From positions 95,855 to 159,854 of the forward strand of contig DCCS01000038.1 in assembly GCA_002316015.1 (NCBI GenBank): a stretch of DNA of 64,000 bases. The letters are read 5' to 3'. This DNA comes from Prevotellaceae bacterium UBA1075 (GTDB lineage Bacteria > Bacteroidota > Bacteroidia > Bacteroidales > Bacteroidaceae). Positions 1 to 8,099 of this stretch are shown piece by piece. The position numbers and the translations under genes were made by a program. The notes beneath the pieces are model-generated. The model was given only the letters and a program-made list of their open reading frames with translations. It had not been told where the DNA came from and did not search any database. The stretch's first letter is position 1. Each line of letters begins with the position of its first letter.

Positions 1-88
1 GAAGCGCACCGTGCGTGCCGCCCTGAGCAACACGTTTGGCTTTGGTGGCCACAACGCCTGCGTCATCTTCAAGAAGTATGCCGAGTAA
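1..88 (+). CDS. fabF: 3-oxoacyl-ACP synthase II (C-terminal fragment)
   Basis: Only the last 28 codons lie in the window, read from base 2 to the TAA at 86-88. The translation contains SNTFGFGGHNACVIFKK, the conserved C-terminal beta-ketoacyl synthase block (N-x-FGFGGxN) that supplies an active-site loop of condensing enzymes. FabF elongates acyl-ACP in fatty acid synthesis in the cytoplasm. Its position 12 bp before rnc matches the common Bacteroidota order acpP-fabF-rnc, which favours FabF over other KAS paralogues. The assignment rests on a short segment plus this context. Confidence 0.85.
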   Translation, partial: KRTVRAALSNTFGFGGHNACVIFKKYAE

Positions 89-100
89 CACGCTTGCGTA

Positions 101-886
101 GTGCGCACAAGAGACCTCATCGAAGCGATAAGGCTCCCCTTCCGCAGGGACAGGGAGCTTTATCGCTCTTTTTATTCCATGCTGGGGTTCTATCCCAGGC
201 ATATTCAGTATTACCGCCAGGCCCTCATGCACAAGAGCCTGGGCATGAACGTCGAGGGCGAGAAGCCCCTCAACAACGAGCGGCTGGAGTTCCTGGGCGA
301 TGCGGTACTTGGCGCGGTCGTGGGCGAGATTGTCTACAGGCACTTCCCAGGCAAGCGTGAGGGGTTTCTCACCACCGCGCGCAGCAAGATAGTCAAGCGC
401 GAGACGCTGGGACTGCTTGCCGTGCAGATGGGGCTGGACAAGCTGGTGCAGTACCAGGGGCGCGTGTGCCAGCACAACAGCTACATGGCGGGCAATGCCT
501 TCGAGGCGCTGATGGGGGCGATATATCTTGACCGTGGATACGGTGCCTGCCGGCACTTTGTGGAGAGGCGCGTCATAAACCGCCTGATTGACCTCGACAA
601 GGTTGCTTACCAGGAGGCGAACTTCAAGAGCAAGCTCCTGGAGTGGACCCAGAAACGCCATCTTACACTGGAGTACGAACTCGTGTCCGAGGAGCGCGAC
701 TCGTCGGGCTCGCCTGTGTTCCGCACCCGAGCGCTCGTCAGCGGCATCGAGTGTGGAAGGGGCACGGGTTTCTCCAAGAAAGAGAGCCACCAGGTGGCCA
801 GCAAGAGCGCGCTCGCGCACATCAGGAAGGACAAGAAACTGCAGGAGGCACTGCAGAAGAAGAAAGGAAAGGAGGCACAGCAATGA
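101..886 (+). CDS. rnc: Ribonuclease III
   Basis: Double-strand-specific endoribonuclease that processes rRNA precursors and some mRNAs in the cytoplasm. It is 261 aa. The family signature NERLEFLGDAVLG is at residues 59-71 (E63 and D67 metal ligands), the second catalytic segment GNAFEALMGAIYLD at about 131-144 (E135), and a double-stranded RNA-binding domain covers roughly 175-245. The start is a GTG at 101, just after the fabF stop. N132 stands where E. coli RNase III has the metal-ligand Asp114. The stop overlaps the next start by 4 bp (ATGA at 883-886), so the downstream gene is probably translationally coupled. A basic tail rich in Lys follows the RNA-binding domain. Confidence 0.95.
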   Translation: MRTRDLIEAIRLPFRRDRELYRSFYSMLGFYPRHIQYYRQALMHKSLGMNVEGEKPLNNERLEFLGDAVLGAVVGEIVYRHFPGKREGFLTTARSKIVKRETLGLLAVQMGLDKLVQYQGRVCQHNSYMAGNAFEALMGAIYLDRGYGACRHFVERRVINRLIDLDKVAYQEANFKSKLLEWTQKRHLTLEYELVSEERDSSGSPVFRTRALVSGIECGRGTGFSKKESHQVASKSALAHIRKDKKLQEALQKKKGKEAQQ

Positions 887-2394
887 GTCTGACGGGTATC
901 ATAAGGCCGTTCTTCAACCCCCGGCTCCGGCAGCTCGGACTCTACGAGGGCCGGGCGCGGAGCCTGCAGGAGCGTGTCCTGGAGCATCTCCTCACACGTG
1001 CGTCAGATACCGAGTGGGGACACGCGCACGGCTATTCAAGCCAGATGACATACGGCCAGTTCGCGGCCCAGACCCCTGTGAGCGGTTACGAGGAACTCAA
1101 GGGCTATATCGACCGCATGCGCCATGGCGAGCGCGATGTCCTGTGGCCAGGGCGGGTGAAGTTCTATGCCAAGTCCAGCGGAACCACAAGCGACAAGAGC
1201 AAGTTCATACCCGTAAGCCGCGACGGCCTGCACGACACCCATTACGCGGGCGGGCGCGACGCCGTGGTGTGGTACCTGTCCCGTCATCCCCACAGCCGCC
1301 TCTTCGACGGGAAGGCACTCATCCTGGGCGGAAGCCACGCGCCCAACTACAACCTGCCGCACAGCCTGGTGGGAGACCTCAGTGCCATCCTCATCGAGAA
1401 CATCAACCCCCTGGTCAACCTTGTGCGCGTGCCCTGCAAGCGGACAGCCCTGCTTGCGGACTTCGAGGAGAAGCGCGAGCGCATCGCCCGTGAGGCCCGG
1501 CACGCCAATGTGACAAACCTGAGCGGCGTGCCCTCGTGGATGCTCTCGGTGCTCCTGCGTGTGCTGGAAGAGGCCGGGGCAAGCACGCTGGAGCAGGTGT
1601 GGCCCAACCTGGAGGTGTTCTTCCACGGCGGTGTGGCCTTTACACCTTACCGCGAGCAGTACAAGAGGCTGATAGCCAAGCCCGACATGAGTTACATGGA
1701 GACGTACAATGCCTCGGAGGGCTTCTTCGGGCTGCAGGATGACCCCGCCGACCCAAGCATGAGCCTCATGGTTGACTACGGTGTGTTCTATGAGTTCATC
1801 CCCATGGACCAGTATGGCGGGGCTGACCCCGATGTGCTTCCCCTGTGGGAGGTGCAGACGGGCAAGAACTACGCCATGGTCATCAGCACCAGCAGCGGCC
1901 TGTGGCGATACCTTATCGGTGACACGGTTCGCTTCACCTCGCGCGACCCCTACAAGTTTGTCATCACGGGCCGCACCCGTTTCTTCATCAACGCCTTCGG
2001 CGAGGAACTCATTGTCGATAATGCCGAGAGGGGGCTTGCATGCGCCTGTGCCGCCACGGGAGCCCAGGTGCTGGAATATACGGCTGCGCCTGTCTATATG
2101 GACGCCGGAGGGAAGTGCCGCCACCAGTGGCTGATAGAGTTCAGCCGGGAGCCGGACGACCTGGACGAGTTTGCCCGCCTGCTCGACCAGGCGCTGCAAC
2201 ACGTCAACTCCGACTACGAGGCCAAGCGTTACAAGGACATCACCCTGCAGCCCCTGCAGATAGTCAAGGCAAGGCCTGGCGTGTTCCACGACTGGCTCAA
2301 GGCAAAGGGGAAACTGGGCGGGCAGCACAAGGTGCCCCGCCTGAGCAACCAGCGCGACACCATCGAGGAGATACTCAAGATGAACAAGGAGTGA
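883..2394 (+). CDS. GH3-like acyl-adenylate-forming protein
   Basis: A 503-aa protein of the GH3 family, named for the plant auxin-responsive acyl acid-amido synthetases. These enzymes adenylate a carboxylic acid and pass it to an amine. Visible marks are YAKSSGTTSDKSKFIPVS (ATP/phosphate loop, roughly residues 88-105), YMETYNASEGFFG (adenylate-binding motif, mid-protein) and GRTRFFINAFGEELI (hinge and C-terminal subdomain). The reading frame is open far upstream inside rnc. I choose the ATG at 883 because it makes an ATGA overlap with the rnc stop and is preceded by a strong AAGGAGG at about 868-874. Bacterial GH3 proteins are widespread in Bacteroidota but their substrate is not established, so I assign family only. 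Confidence 0.88.
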   Translation: MSLTGIIRPFFNPRLRQLGLYEGRARSLQERVLEHLLTRASDTEWGHAHGYSSQMTYGQFAAQTPVSGYEELKGYIDRMRHGERDVLWPGRVKFYAKSSGTTSDKSKFIPVSRDGLHDTHYAGGRDAVVWYLSRHPHSRLFDGKALILGGSHAPNYNLPHSLVGDLSAILIENINPLVNLVRVPCKRTALLADFEEKRERIAREARHANVTNLSGVPSWMLSVLLRVLEEAGASTLEQVWPNLEVFFHGGVAFTPYREQYKRLIAKPDMSYMETYNASEGFFGLQDDPADPSMSLMVDYGVFYEFIPMDQYGGADPDVLPLWEVQTGKNYAMVISTSSGLWRYLIGDTVRFTSRDPYKFVITGRTRFFINAFGEELIVDNAERGLACACAATGAQVLEYTAAPVYMDAGGKCRHQWLIEFSREPDDLDEFARLLDQALQHVNSDYEAKRYKDITLQPLQIVKARPGVFHDWLKAKGKLGGQHKVPRLSNQRDTIEEILKMNKE

Positions 2395-2420
2395 TGTGCC
2401 GTCTCATGGTCGTGCCATCT

Positions 2421-2428
2421 TACGTTTG
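2421..2428 (+). promoter_or_regulatory. Possible -7 element (TACGTTTG) for the lipoprotein gene
   Basis: TACGTTTG matches the Bacteroidota -7 consensus TAnnTTTG and lies 61 bp before the ATG at 2490. No clear TTTG -33 box is present at the expected spacing, so this is a weak candidate. Confidence 0.3.
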
Positions 2429-2489
2429 CTCGGCTGTTTGACAACGGCTGTGCACTTTCTTCAGAACAATTAAAACAGATAAAGGCTTG

Positions 2490-4451
2490 ATGGAGAGGAA
2501 GAACCTTCTGCTCTGCCTGCTTGCCCTGCTTGTCACAGCGGCTTGCGCCAGCATAGGCAGCCCCGACGGAGGGCGGTTTGACGAGACACCCCCGCGTGTC
2601 GTGGGCAGCAGCCCCGCCGACGGAGCCGTGAACGTGCGCAAGCGCAAGGTGCAGATACTCTTTGACGAATACATCAAACTGGAGAAGGCCAACGAGAAGG
2701 TCATTGTGTCCCCACCACAGATGGAGGCCGCCAATGTGCGCGCCGACGGCAAGAGGGTCAGAGTGGACCTCTATGACTCTCTCAGGCCCAACACCACCTA
2801 CACCATCGACTTCAGCGATGCCATCGAGGACAACAACGAAGGCAACCCCATGGGACAGTACACCTTCTCGTTCAGCACGGGCAGCACCATCGACACCATG
2901 CAGGTGTCGGGACGTGTGCTCAATGCCGCCGACCTGGAACCCATAAAGGGCATCATGGTGGGACTCTATCCGGCCGACAGCACCTGGGCCGACTCGCTCT
3001 TCCGCACCAGGCCCTTCCAGCGTGTCTCGCGCACCAATGGAGAGGGGCGCTTCACCGTTAAGGGTGTGAGGGACGGGCACTACCGCGTGGTGGCACTTGA
3101 GGACAAGGACGGCGACTTCCTCTTCAGCCAGAAGAACGAGCGTGTGGCCTTTGACACCACGGTATATGTGACAGGCCAATATCCCGATGTGCGCATGGAC
3201 ACCATGTGGAGGGACAGCGTCTGGTATGACTCCATACGCGTGGTGCCGTACACACATTACACACCCGATGACGTGGTGCTGCTCGCCTTCCTGGAGGAGG
3301 GGCAGGAGCGGCATCTGCTCAAGACCGACTACCCCGACCCCTATAGTTTCACTGTCTATTTTACCGCGCCGTCGGACAGTGCGCCGCTGGTCAGGGGGCT
3401 CAATTTCGACGAGTCCTGCCTGGTGGCCGACGCATCGGCACACAACGACACCATCACCTACTGGGTCACCGACACGGCACTCATCCACCGTCAGGACACG
3501 CTCGCTTTTGCCTACACCTACCAGGAGACCGACACGCTGGGGCACCTGGTCACCACCACCGACACGCTCGAGTTGTCGCCCAAGAAGACCTATGCCAAAA
3601 TCGCAGCCGAGCGCGACAAGCAGGCTGAGGCGTGGCAGAAAGACAGGGAACGCAGGCAGAGGAAGGCCAAGAAGCCGCTGCCCCACGAGGAGAATCCCTA
3701 CACGCGCGTGTGGCTTGAGGCCGGATTCAAGCCTTCAAGCCTGCTCGACCCCAACCAGAACATACGCTACCAGGCCAAGGAACCCATACGGGATGTGGAC
3801 AGCACACGCCTGCATTTCTATGTGCAGCGGGACACCAGCTGGCTGCCAGCGCCCTACCTGTTCCTGCCCAACGGGCACACGGTCAGCTCCTACACACTGT
3901 ACGCCGAGTGGGAGCCTGGCAGGAAGTATCGCCTGGTGATGGACACGGCGGCCGTGGTGAGCGTGCTCGGGCGTGAGTCAAAGTACGTGAAGCAGGAGTT
4001 CCGCGTGCGTGCCCTGGAGGAGTACGGGTCTATCTTCATACATGTCATAGCCCAGGACACCGGGGTCGTGGTGCAGCTCCTGAACAAGAGTGACAAGGTG
4101 GTGGCACAGCAGAGGGCCGACAAGGAGGGCAATGCCGACTTCTTCTACATGAAGCCGGGAGACTACTACTTGCGGTGCTATGTGGACACCAACGGGAACG
4201 GGCAGTGGGACACGGGCGACTATGACGCGCAGCTGCAGCCCGAGCGGGTGTATTACTTCGGCAAGCCCTTGCCGCTCAAGGCCCAGTGGGACTTGCGGCA
4301 GGACTGGGACATACACGCGGTGGAACTCACGCGCCAGAAGCCGGCGGCCATCACCAAGCAGAAGCCCGACAAGCAGAAGACTGTGAAGAGCCGCAACGCC
4401 GAGCGCGACAGGGAGATGGCGCGGGAGCGGAAGCCGGGCAGAAGCAAGTGA
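2490..4451 (+). CDS. Ig-like domain lipoprotein
   Basis: A 653-aa predicted lipoprotein. The N-terminus MERKNLLLCLLALLVTAAC is a signal peptide ending in a lipobox-like Cys at residue 19. An Ig-like (Big_5 type) domain follows at about 30-130, opening with the family phrase TPPRVVGSSPADGAVNV. A carboxypeptidase-regulatory-like beta module starts near SGRVLNAADLEPIKGI (about 140-210). A long beta-rich region and a basic Lys/Arg-rich tail complete it. The segment YVDTNGNGQWDTGDYD near the C-terminus is the typical end of this Bacteroidales family. A TTG at 2487 is in frame, but the adjacent ATG gives a normal signal peptide. The function is unknown; the protein probably sits on the envelope. 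It is followed 21 bp later by the DUF3108 gene, likely the same operon. Confidence 0.82.
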   Translation: MERKNLLLCLLALLVTAACASIGSPDGGRFDETPPRVVGSSPADGAVNVRKRKVQILFDEYIKLEKANEKVIVSPPQMEAANVRADGKRVRVDLYDSLRPNTTYTIDFSDAIEDNNEGNPMGQYTFSFSTGSTIDTMQVSGRVLNAADLEPIKGIMVGLYPADSTWADSLFRTRPFQRVSRTNGEGRFTVKGVRDGHYRVVALEDKDGDFLFSQKNERVAFDTTVYVTGQYPDVRMDTMWRDSVWYDSIRVVPYTHYTPDDVVLLAFLEEGQERHLLKTDYPDPYSFTVYFTAPSDSAPLVRGLNFDESCLVADASAHNDTITYWVTDTALIHRQDTLAFAYTYQETDTLGHLVTTTDTLELSPKKTYAKIAAERDKQAEAWQKDRERRQRKAKKPLPHEENPYTRVWLEAGFKPSSLLDPNQNIRYQAKEPIRDVDSTRLHFYVQRDTSWLPAPYLFLPNGHTVSSYTLYAEWEPGRKYRLVMDTAAVVSVLGRESKYVKQEFRVRALEEYGSIFIHVIAQDTGVVVQLLNKSDKVVAQQRADKEGNADFFYMKPGDYYLRCYVDTNGNGQWDTGDYDAQLQPERVYYFGKPLPLKAQWDLRQDWDIHAVELTRQKPAAITKQKPDKQKTVKSRNAERDREMARERKPGRSK

Positions 4452-4472
4452 ACAGACGCGAAACTCTAAAGC

Positions 4473-5342
4473 ATGAGACCATACGCTATGAAAAGAAACA
4501 GGAGTCGGACACAGGGCGGGACACGTGTTTCCCAGGCTCTGGCATTCGTGGTCTTCATGGCGGCCGCCATGGCCGCGCATGCACACCACGGCACGCCAAA
4601 CACAGCCTTCCAGGGTGGCGAGGTACTGGAGTACAAACTCTATTTCAACTGGAAGTTCGTGTGGGTGAGTGCGGGCACGGCACGGCTTGAGACGCGTGAC
4701 GCGCGCTGGGAGGGAGTGGACGCCTACAGGAGCAGTCTGCTCACAAGCACCAGCAAGAGGCTCGACCATTACTTTCAGATGAGGGACACCCTGCAGTGTG
4801 TGCTCTCCAAGGACATGCGTCCGCTGTACTACAAGAAGGCCGCCAACGAGGGCGGCAAGTATTATGTGGACCAGGTGTGGTACAGTTATCCCCAGGGTGG
4901 GGGAGTATCGCTCAGGCAACAGTACCTGAACCGCAGGGGCGAGACGAGCCGCACGTCACACAGCGGCACCAAGCCCGTTTACGACATGATGAGCATCATG
5001 CTGTGCGCGCGGTCGCAGGACGGGAGCAAACTCAGAAAGGGTGACAGGCTCGTGTATCCCATGGCCGACGGGCGTGGGGTGGAGGACATCACGCTTGTCT
5101 ATCGGGGCAAGAAGAATTTCCGCATGCGCAACACGGGTGTCACCTACCGGTGCCTCATTTTCTCGTTTGTGGAGTACAAGGGCAAGAAGGAGAAGGAGGT
5201 CATCACCTTCTACATCACCGACGACGCCAACCACATGCCGGTACGGCTCGACATGTTCCTGAGGTTTGGCGTGGCCAAGGCTTATCTGAGCAGGGCCACC
5301 GGCTTGAGAAACGACTGCAAGTCGATAGTGAGGGAAGATTGA
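4473..5342 (+). CDS. DUF3108 domain periplasmic protein
   Basis: A 289-aa exported protein. After a basic start there is a hydrophobic signal segment (ALAFVVFMAAAMAAHAHH, about residues 22-39) without a lipobox. The rest matches DUF3108: GEVLEYKLYFNWKFVWVSAG opens the beta-rich domain, and the end has ITDDANHMPVRLDMFLRFGVAKAYL. DUF3108 proteins are small beta-barrel-like envelope proteins of unknown role. A second in-frame ATG at 4488 would give a shorter leader and is equally possible. It follows the Ig-like lipoprotein by 21 bp, so the two are probably co-transcribed. Confidence 0.85.
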   Translation: MRPYAMKRNRSRTQGGTRVSQALAFVVFMAAAMAAHAHHGTPNTAFQGGEVLEYKLYFNWKFVWVSAGTARLETRDARWEGVDAYRSSLLTSTSKRLDHYFQMRDTLQCVLSKDMRPLYYKKAANEGGKYYVDQVWYSYPQGGGVSLRQQYLNRRGETSRTSHSGTKPVYDMMSIMLCARSQDGSKLRKGDRLVYPMADGRGVEDITLVYRGKKNFRMRNTGVTYRCLIFSFVEYKGKKEKEVITFYITDDANHMPVRLDMFLRFGVAKAYLSRATGLRNDCKSIVRED

Positions 5343-5490
5343 GACATCTTCCCTACTTTTTTTCGTGGGAAGTGAGGCAGGGGCGGTGTGAACATCTCGG
5401 ACGGGAACACCAGTCTCCCCGCACGCTCCGCCGGCGGGAAGTGAGGGCATGCGGAGAAAGCGGCCCCTGTCATGGGTGAGAGGAAAGCCC

Positions 5491-6153
5491 TTACATCTTG
5501 CCGCCGAAGGCCAGGTCGCCGGCATCTCCCAGCCCGGGCACGATGTAGGAGTGCTCGTTGAGCTCCTCGTCGATGGCGGCGCAGATGAGTGTCACATCAT
5601 CGCGGTCACCATAGAGTTTCACCATGTGCTCCACACCCTGGCGGCTTGCGATGGCGCAGGCAATGAACGTGCGCGCGGGCTTCCCCATGGTCTCAAAGGC
5701 TTTCAGGGCCAGTTCCATGCTCTCGCCGGTGGCCAGCATGGGGTCCACCAGCATGAGCGTCTTGCCCGTGAGGTCGGGAGCCGCGATATACTCGATGTGT
5801 ACATCCACCTGGCGGCACTCCTTGTCCTTGTAGTAACGGTATGCGCTCACAAAGGCGTTCTCGGCCGTGTCAAACACATTGAGGAAGCCCTGGTGCAGGG
5901 GCAGTCCGGCGCGGAACACCGTGGCCAGCACCACCTGGTCATCGTAGGTGCTGGCCGTGGCCACGCCCAGGGGGGTCTGCACCTTCTTGTCAGAGTAACT
6001 CAGCATGCGGCTCAGCTCGTAAGCCTGAGCCTCGCCTATGCGCTCCAGGTTGCGGCGGAAGCGCATGCGGTCGGTCTGTATGTTCACGTCTCTCAACTCG
6101 GCGACAAAGTTGTTCACCACGCTGCACGAGCTTGCCATGTCTATGATTTCCAT
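5491..6153 (-). CDS. upp: Uracil phosphoribosyltransferase
   Basis: A 220-aa enzyme that converts uracil and PRPP to UMP in pyrimidine salvage (cytoplasm). The PRPP-binding loop is the family-specific LMLVDPMLATGESM in the C-terminal half, and the uracil-binding C-terminal region ends with VPGLGDAGDLAFGG, typical of Upp. Length is near the usual 208-220 aa. It is a single-gene unit, transcribed away from pckA from its own promoter. The whole short 5' leader is a duplicated 22-bp sequence (see repeat at 6158). Confidence 0.95.
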   Translation of the reverse strand: MEIIDMASSCSVVNNFVAELRDVNIQTDRMRFRRNLERIGEAQAYELSRMLSYSDKKVQTPLGVATASTYDDQVVLATVFRAGLPLHQGFLNVFDTAENAFVSAYRYYKDKECRQVDVHIEYIAAPDLTGKTLMLVDPMLATGESMELALKAFETMGKPARTFIACAIASRQGVEHMVKLYGDRDDVTLICAAIDEELNEHSYIVPGLGDAGDLAFGGKM

Positions 6154-6157
6154 ATCG

Positions 6158-6201
6158 AATGTAACTGCTAAACGGGTCTAATGTAACTGCCAAACGGGCC
6201 G
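6158..6201 (-). repeat. 22-bp tandem duplication forming the upp leader
   Basis: Two adjacent copies start at 6158 and 6180 (plus-strand AATGTAACTGCTAAACGGGT and AATGTAACTGCCAAACGGGC, each followed by two more bases). They differ at only a few positions. They fill the space between the predicted transcription start (about 6205) and the upp ATG at 6153, so the untranslated leader is made almost entirely of this duplication. Confidence 0.75.
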
Positions 6202-6211
6202 AATGCGTGTG

Positions 6212-6242
6212 CAAAGATAGCCCTAATTCTCCCAAATGCAAA
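6212..6242 (-). promoter_or_regulatory. upp promoter
   Basis: Read on the minus strand: TTTG (6242-6239), a 19-nt spacer, then TATCTTTG (6219-6212). This is an exact match to the Bacteroidota primary sigma consensus. It predicts a start near 6205, about 50 nt before the upp ATG. Confidence 0.75.
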
Positions 6243-6310
6243 GTCCGCATCACAAAAATGTGAAAAAGACTGAAAACGCCGGTGTGCCGCACCAAAAAAC
6301 ATATGGGGGA

Positions 6311-6342
6311 TTTTACCACATCGAAAGAATGATGTAACTTTG
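6311..6342 (+). promoter_or_regulatory. pckA promoter
   Basis: TTTT at 6311-6314, a 20-nt spacer, and TAACTTTG at 6335-6342. The predicted start near 6349 gives a leader of about 64 nt to the pckA ATG. The -33 box is one base off consensus. Confidence 0.65.
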
Positions 6343-6412
6343 CCGTGCCTTGGAAAGGGCATGGCCGAGAAAGCGCATTCAGAATACCGAACCATTAAAA
6401 TCATATACGACA

Positions 6413-8014
6413 ATGGCAACATTAGATTTGACAAAGTACGGCATCACAGGCTCTACCGTGATTGCCCACAACCCCTCTTACGAGAAGTTGTTCGAGGAGG
6501 AGACAAAGCCCGGACTGAAAGGTTACGAGGTAGGTCAGGTGACTGAGCTTGGCGCCGTGAACGTGATGACCGGCATCTTCACTGGACGCTCGCCCAAGGA
6601 CAAGTACATCGTGGACGACGCACAGAGCCATGACAAGGTGTGGTGGACAACCGAGGCATACAAGAACGACAACCACCCCATGAGCGAGGAGGTGTGGGCC
6701 AAGGTGAAGGACATCGCGCGCAAGGAACTGTCAAACAAGAACCTGTATGTGGTGGACGCCTTCTGCGGAGCCAACAAGGCTACACGCCTGGCCGTGCGCT
6801 TCATCGTGGAGGTGGCATGGCAGGCACACTTCGTGACCAACATGTTCATCAGGCCCACTGCCGAGGAACTGGAGAACTTCGAGCCCAACTTCGTCATCTA
6901 CAATGCCTCCAAGGCCAAGGTGGAGAACTACAAGGAGCTGGGTCTGAACAGTGAGACCTGTGTGGCCTTCAACACCACCACCCGCGAGCAGGTGATCATC
7001 AACACCTGGTATGGCGGCGAGATGAAGAAGGGCATGTTCTCCATGCAGAACTACTACCTGCCCCTCAAGGGTATCGCCTCCATGCACTGTTCTGCCAACT
7101 GTGACATGAACGGCGAGAACACCGCCATCTTCTTCGGCCTCTCAGGCACAGGAAAGACCACCCTGTCCACCGACCCCAAGCGCAGGCTGATAGGTGATGA
7201 CGAGCACGGATGGGACGACGAGGGCGTGTTCAACCTCGAGGGCGGCTGCTATGCCAAGGTCATCAACCTGGACAAGGAGTCTGAGCCCGACATCTACAAC
7301 GCCATCAAGCGCAACGCCCTGCTGGAGAATGTGACCGTGGACAAGAACGGCAAGATTGACTTCGCCGACAAGAGCACCACCGAGAACACCCGCGTGAGCT
7401 ACCCCATCTACCACATCAAGAACATCCAGCCGGGCTCAAGCGCACCCGCTGCCAAGCAGGTTATCTTCCTCTCGGCCGACGCTTTCGGCGTGCTGCCTCC
7501 TGTGAGCATCCTGACTCCCGAGCAGACCCAGTACTACTTCCTCTCTGGATTCACGGCCAAGCTGGCAGGCACAGAGCGTGGCATCACCGAGCCCACTCCC
7601 ACCTTCTCGGCTTGCTTCGGCCAGGCTTTCCTGGAGCTGCATCCCACAAAGTACGCACAGGAGCTGGTGAAGAAGATGAACATGAGCGGTGCAAAGGCTT
7701 ATCTGGTGAACACAGGCTGGAACGGCACAGGCAAGCGTATCTCTATCCGTGACACACGCGGCATCATCGACGCTATCTTGAGCGGCGCCATCAACGAGGC
7801 TCCCACCAAGACCATTCCCGTGTTTGACTTCCAGGTTCCCACAGAACTGCCTGGTGTGGATCCCAAGATTCTCGACCCCCGCGACACGTACGCCGACCCC
7901 GCACAGTGGAACGAGAAGGCCAAGGACTTGGCTGCCCGCTTCATCAAGAACTTCGGCAAATACACAAACACCGAGGCTGGAAAGGCTCTGGTTGCCGCTG
8001 GTCCCCAGCTGTAA
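6413..8014 (+). CDS. pckA: Phosphoenolpyruvate carboxykinase (ATP)
   Basis: Interconverts oxaloacetate + ATP and PEP + CO2 + ADP in the cytoplasm. In succinate-producing anaerobes it commonly runs toward oxaloacetate. The protein is 533 aa, normal for the ATP-dependent class. The kinase P-loop GLSGTGKTTLS lies near residue 242, and GRSPKDKYIV, GLTG-type and DDEHGWDDEGVFN-type metal/substrate segments are present. An in-frame ATG-less extension reaches 6350, but the ATG at 6413 gives the canonical N-terminus MATLDLTKYGITG and lies behind a good promoter. mdh, acting on the next step of the same C4 route, lies 12.8 kb downstream. A strong hairpin terminator follows. Confidence 0.97.
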   Translation: MATLDLTKYGITGSTVIAHNPSYEKLFEEETKPGLKGYEVGQVTELGAVNVMTGIFTGRSPKDKYIVDDAQSHDKVWWTTEAYKNDNHPMSEEVWAKVKDIARKELSNKNLYVVDAFCGANKATRLAVRFIVEVAWQAHFVTNMFIRPTAEELENFEPNFVIYNASKAKVENYKELGLNSETCVAFNTTTREQVIINTWYGGEMKKGMFSMQNYYLPLKGIASMHCSANCDMNGENTAIFFGLSGTGKTTLSTDPKRRLIGDDEHGWDDEGVFNLEGGCYAKVINLDKESEPDIYNAIKRNALLENVTVDKNGKIDFADKSTTENTRVSYPIYHIKNIQPGSSAPAAKQVIFLSADAFGVLPPVSILTPEQTQYYFLSGFTAKLAGTERGITEPTPTFSACFGQAFLELHPTKYAQELVKKMNMSGAKAYLVNTGWNGTGKRISIRDTRGIIDAILSGAINEAPTKTIPVFDFQVPTELPGVDPKILDPRDTYADPAQWNEKAKDLAARFIKNFGKYTNTEAGKALVAAGPQL

Positions 8015-8038
8015 TCCCTGCCTGAGGCATAAACAACA

Positions 8039-8080
8039 AGGGCGGCTTCCTCACTCACGAGGAAGCCGCCCTGCTTTTTG
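8039..8080. terminator. Bidirectional terminator between pckA and hsdR
   Basis: A 12-bp perfect stem (AGGGCGGCTTCC / GGAAGCCGCCCT at 8039-8050 and 8061-8072) with a 10-nt loop, followed by CTTTTTG on the plus strand. pckA and hsdR converge here, so it can end both transcripts, though the T-run is better on the pckA side. Confidence 0.85.
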
Positions 8081-8099
8081 GCGCATTGTCCCAGGCGGC

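Noticed and set aside
2229..3686. Long open frames antisense to known genes (here 485 codons; also plus-strand frames inside hsdR at 8340-9782 and 9840-11312, and a minus-strand frame inside rpoC at 34659-36065)
   Set aside because: They mirror G+C-rich codon positions of well-recognised genes, have no family features and no promoters.
6100..6420. A riboswitch in the upp-pckA intergenic region
   Set aside because: The space is filled by two promoters and a simple 22-bp duplication; no conserved aptamer core is seen.
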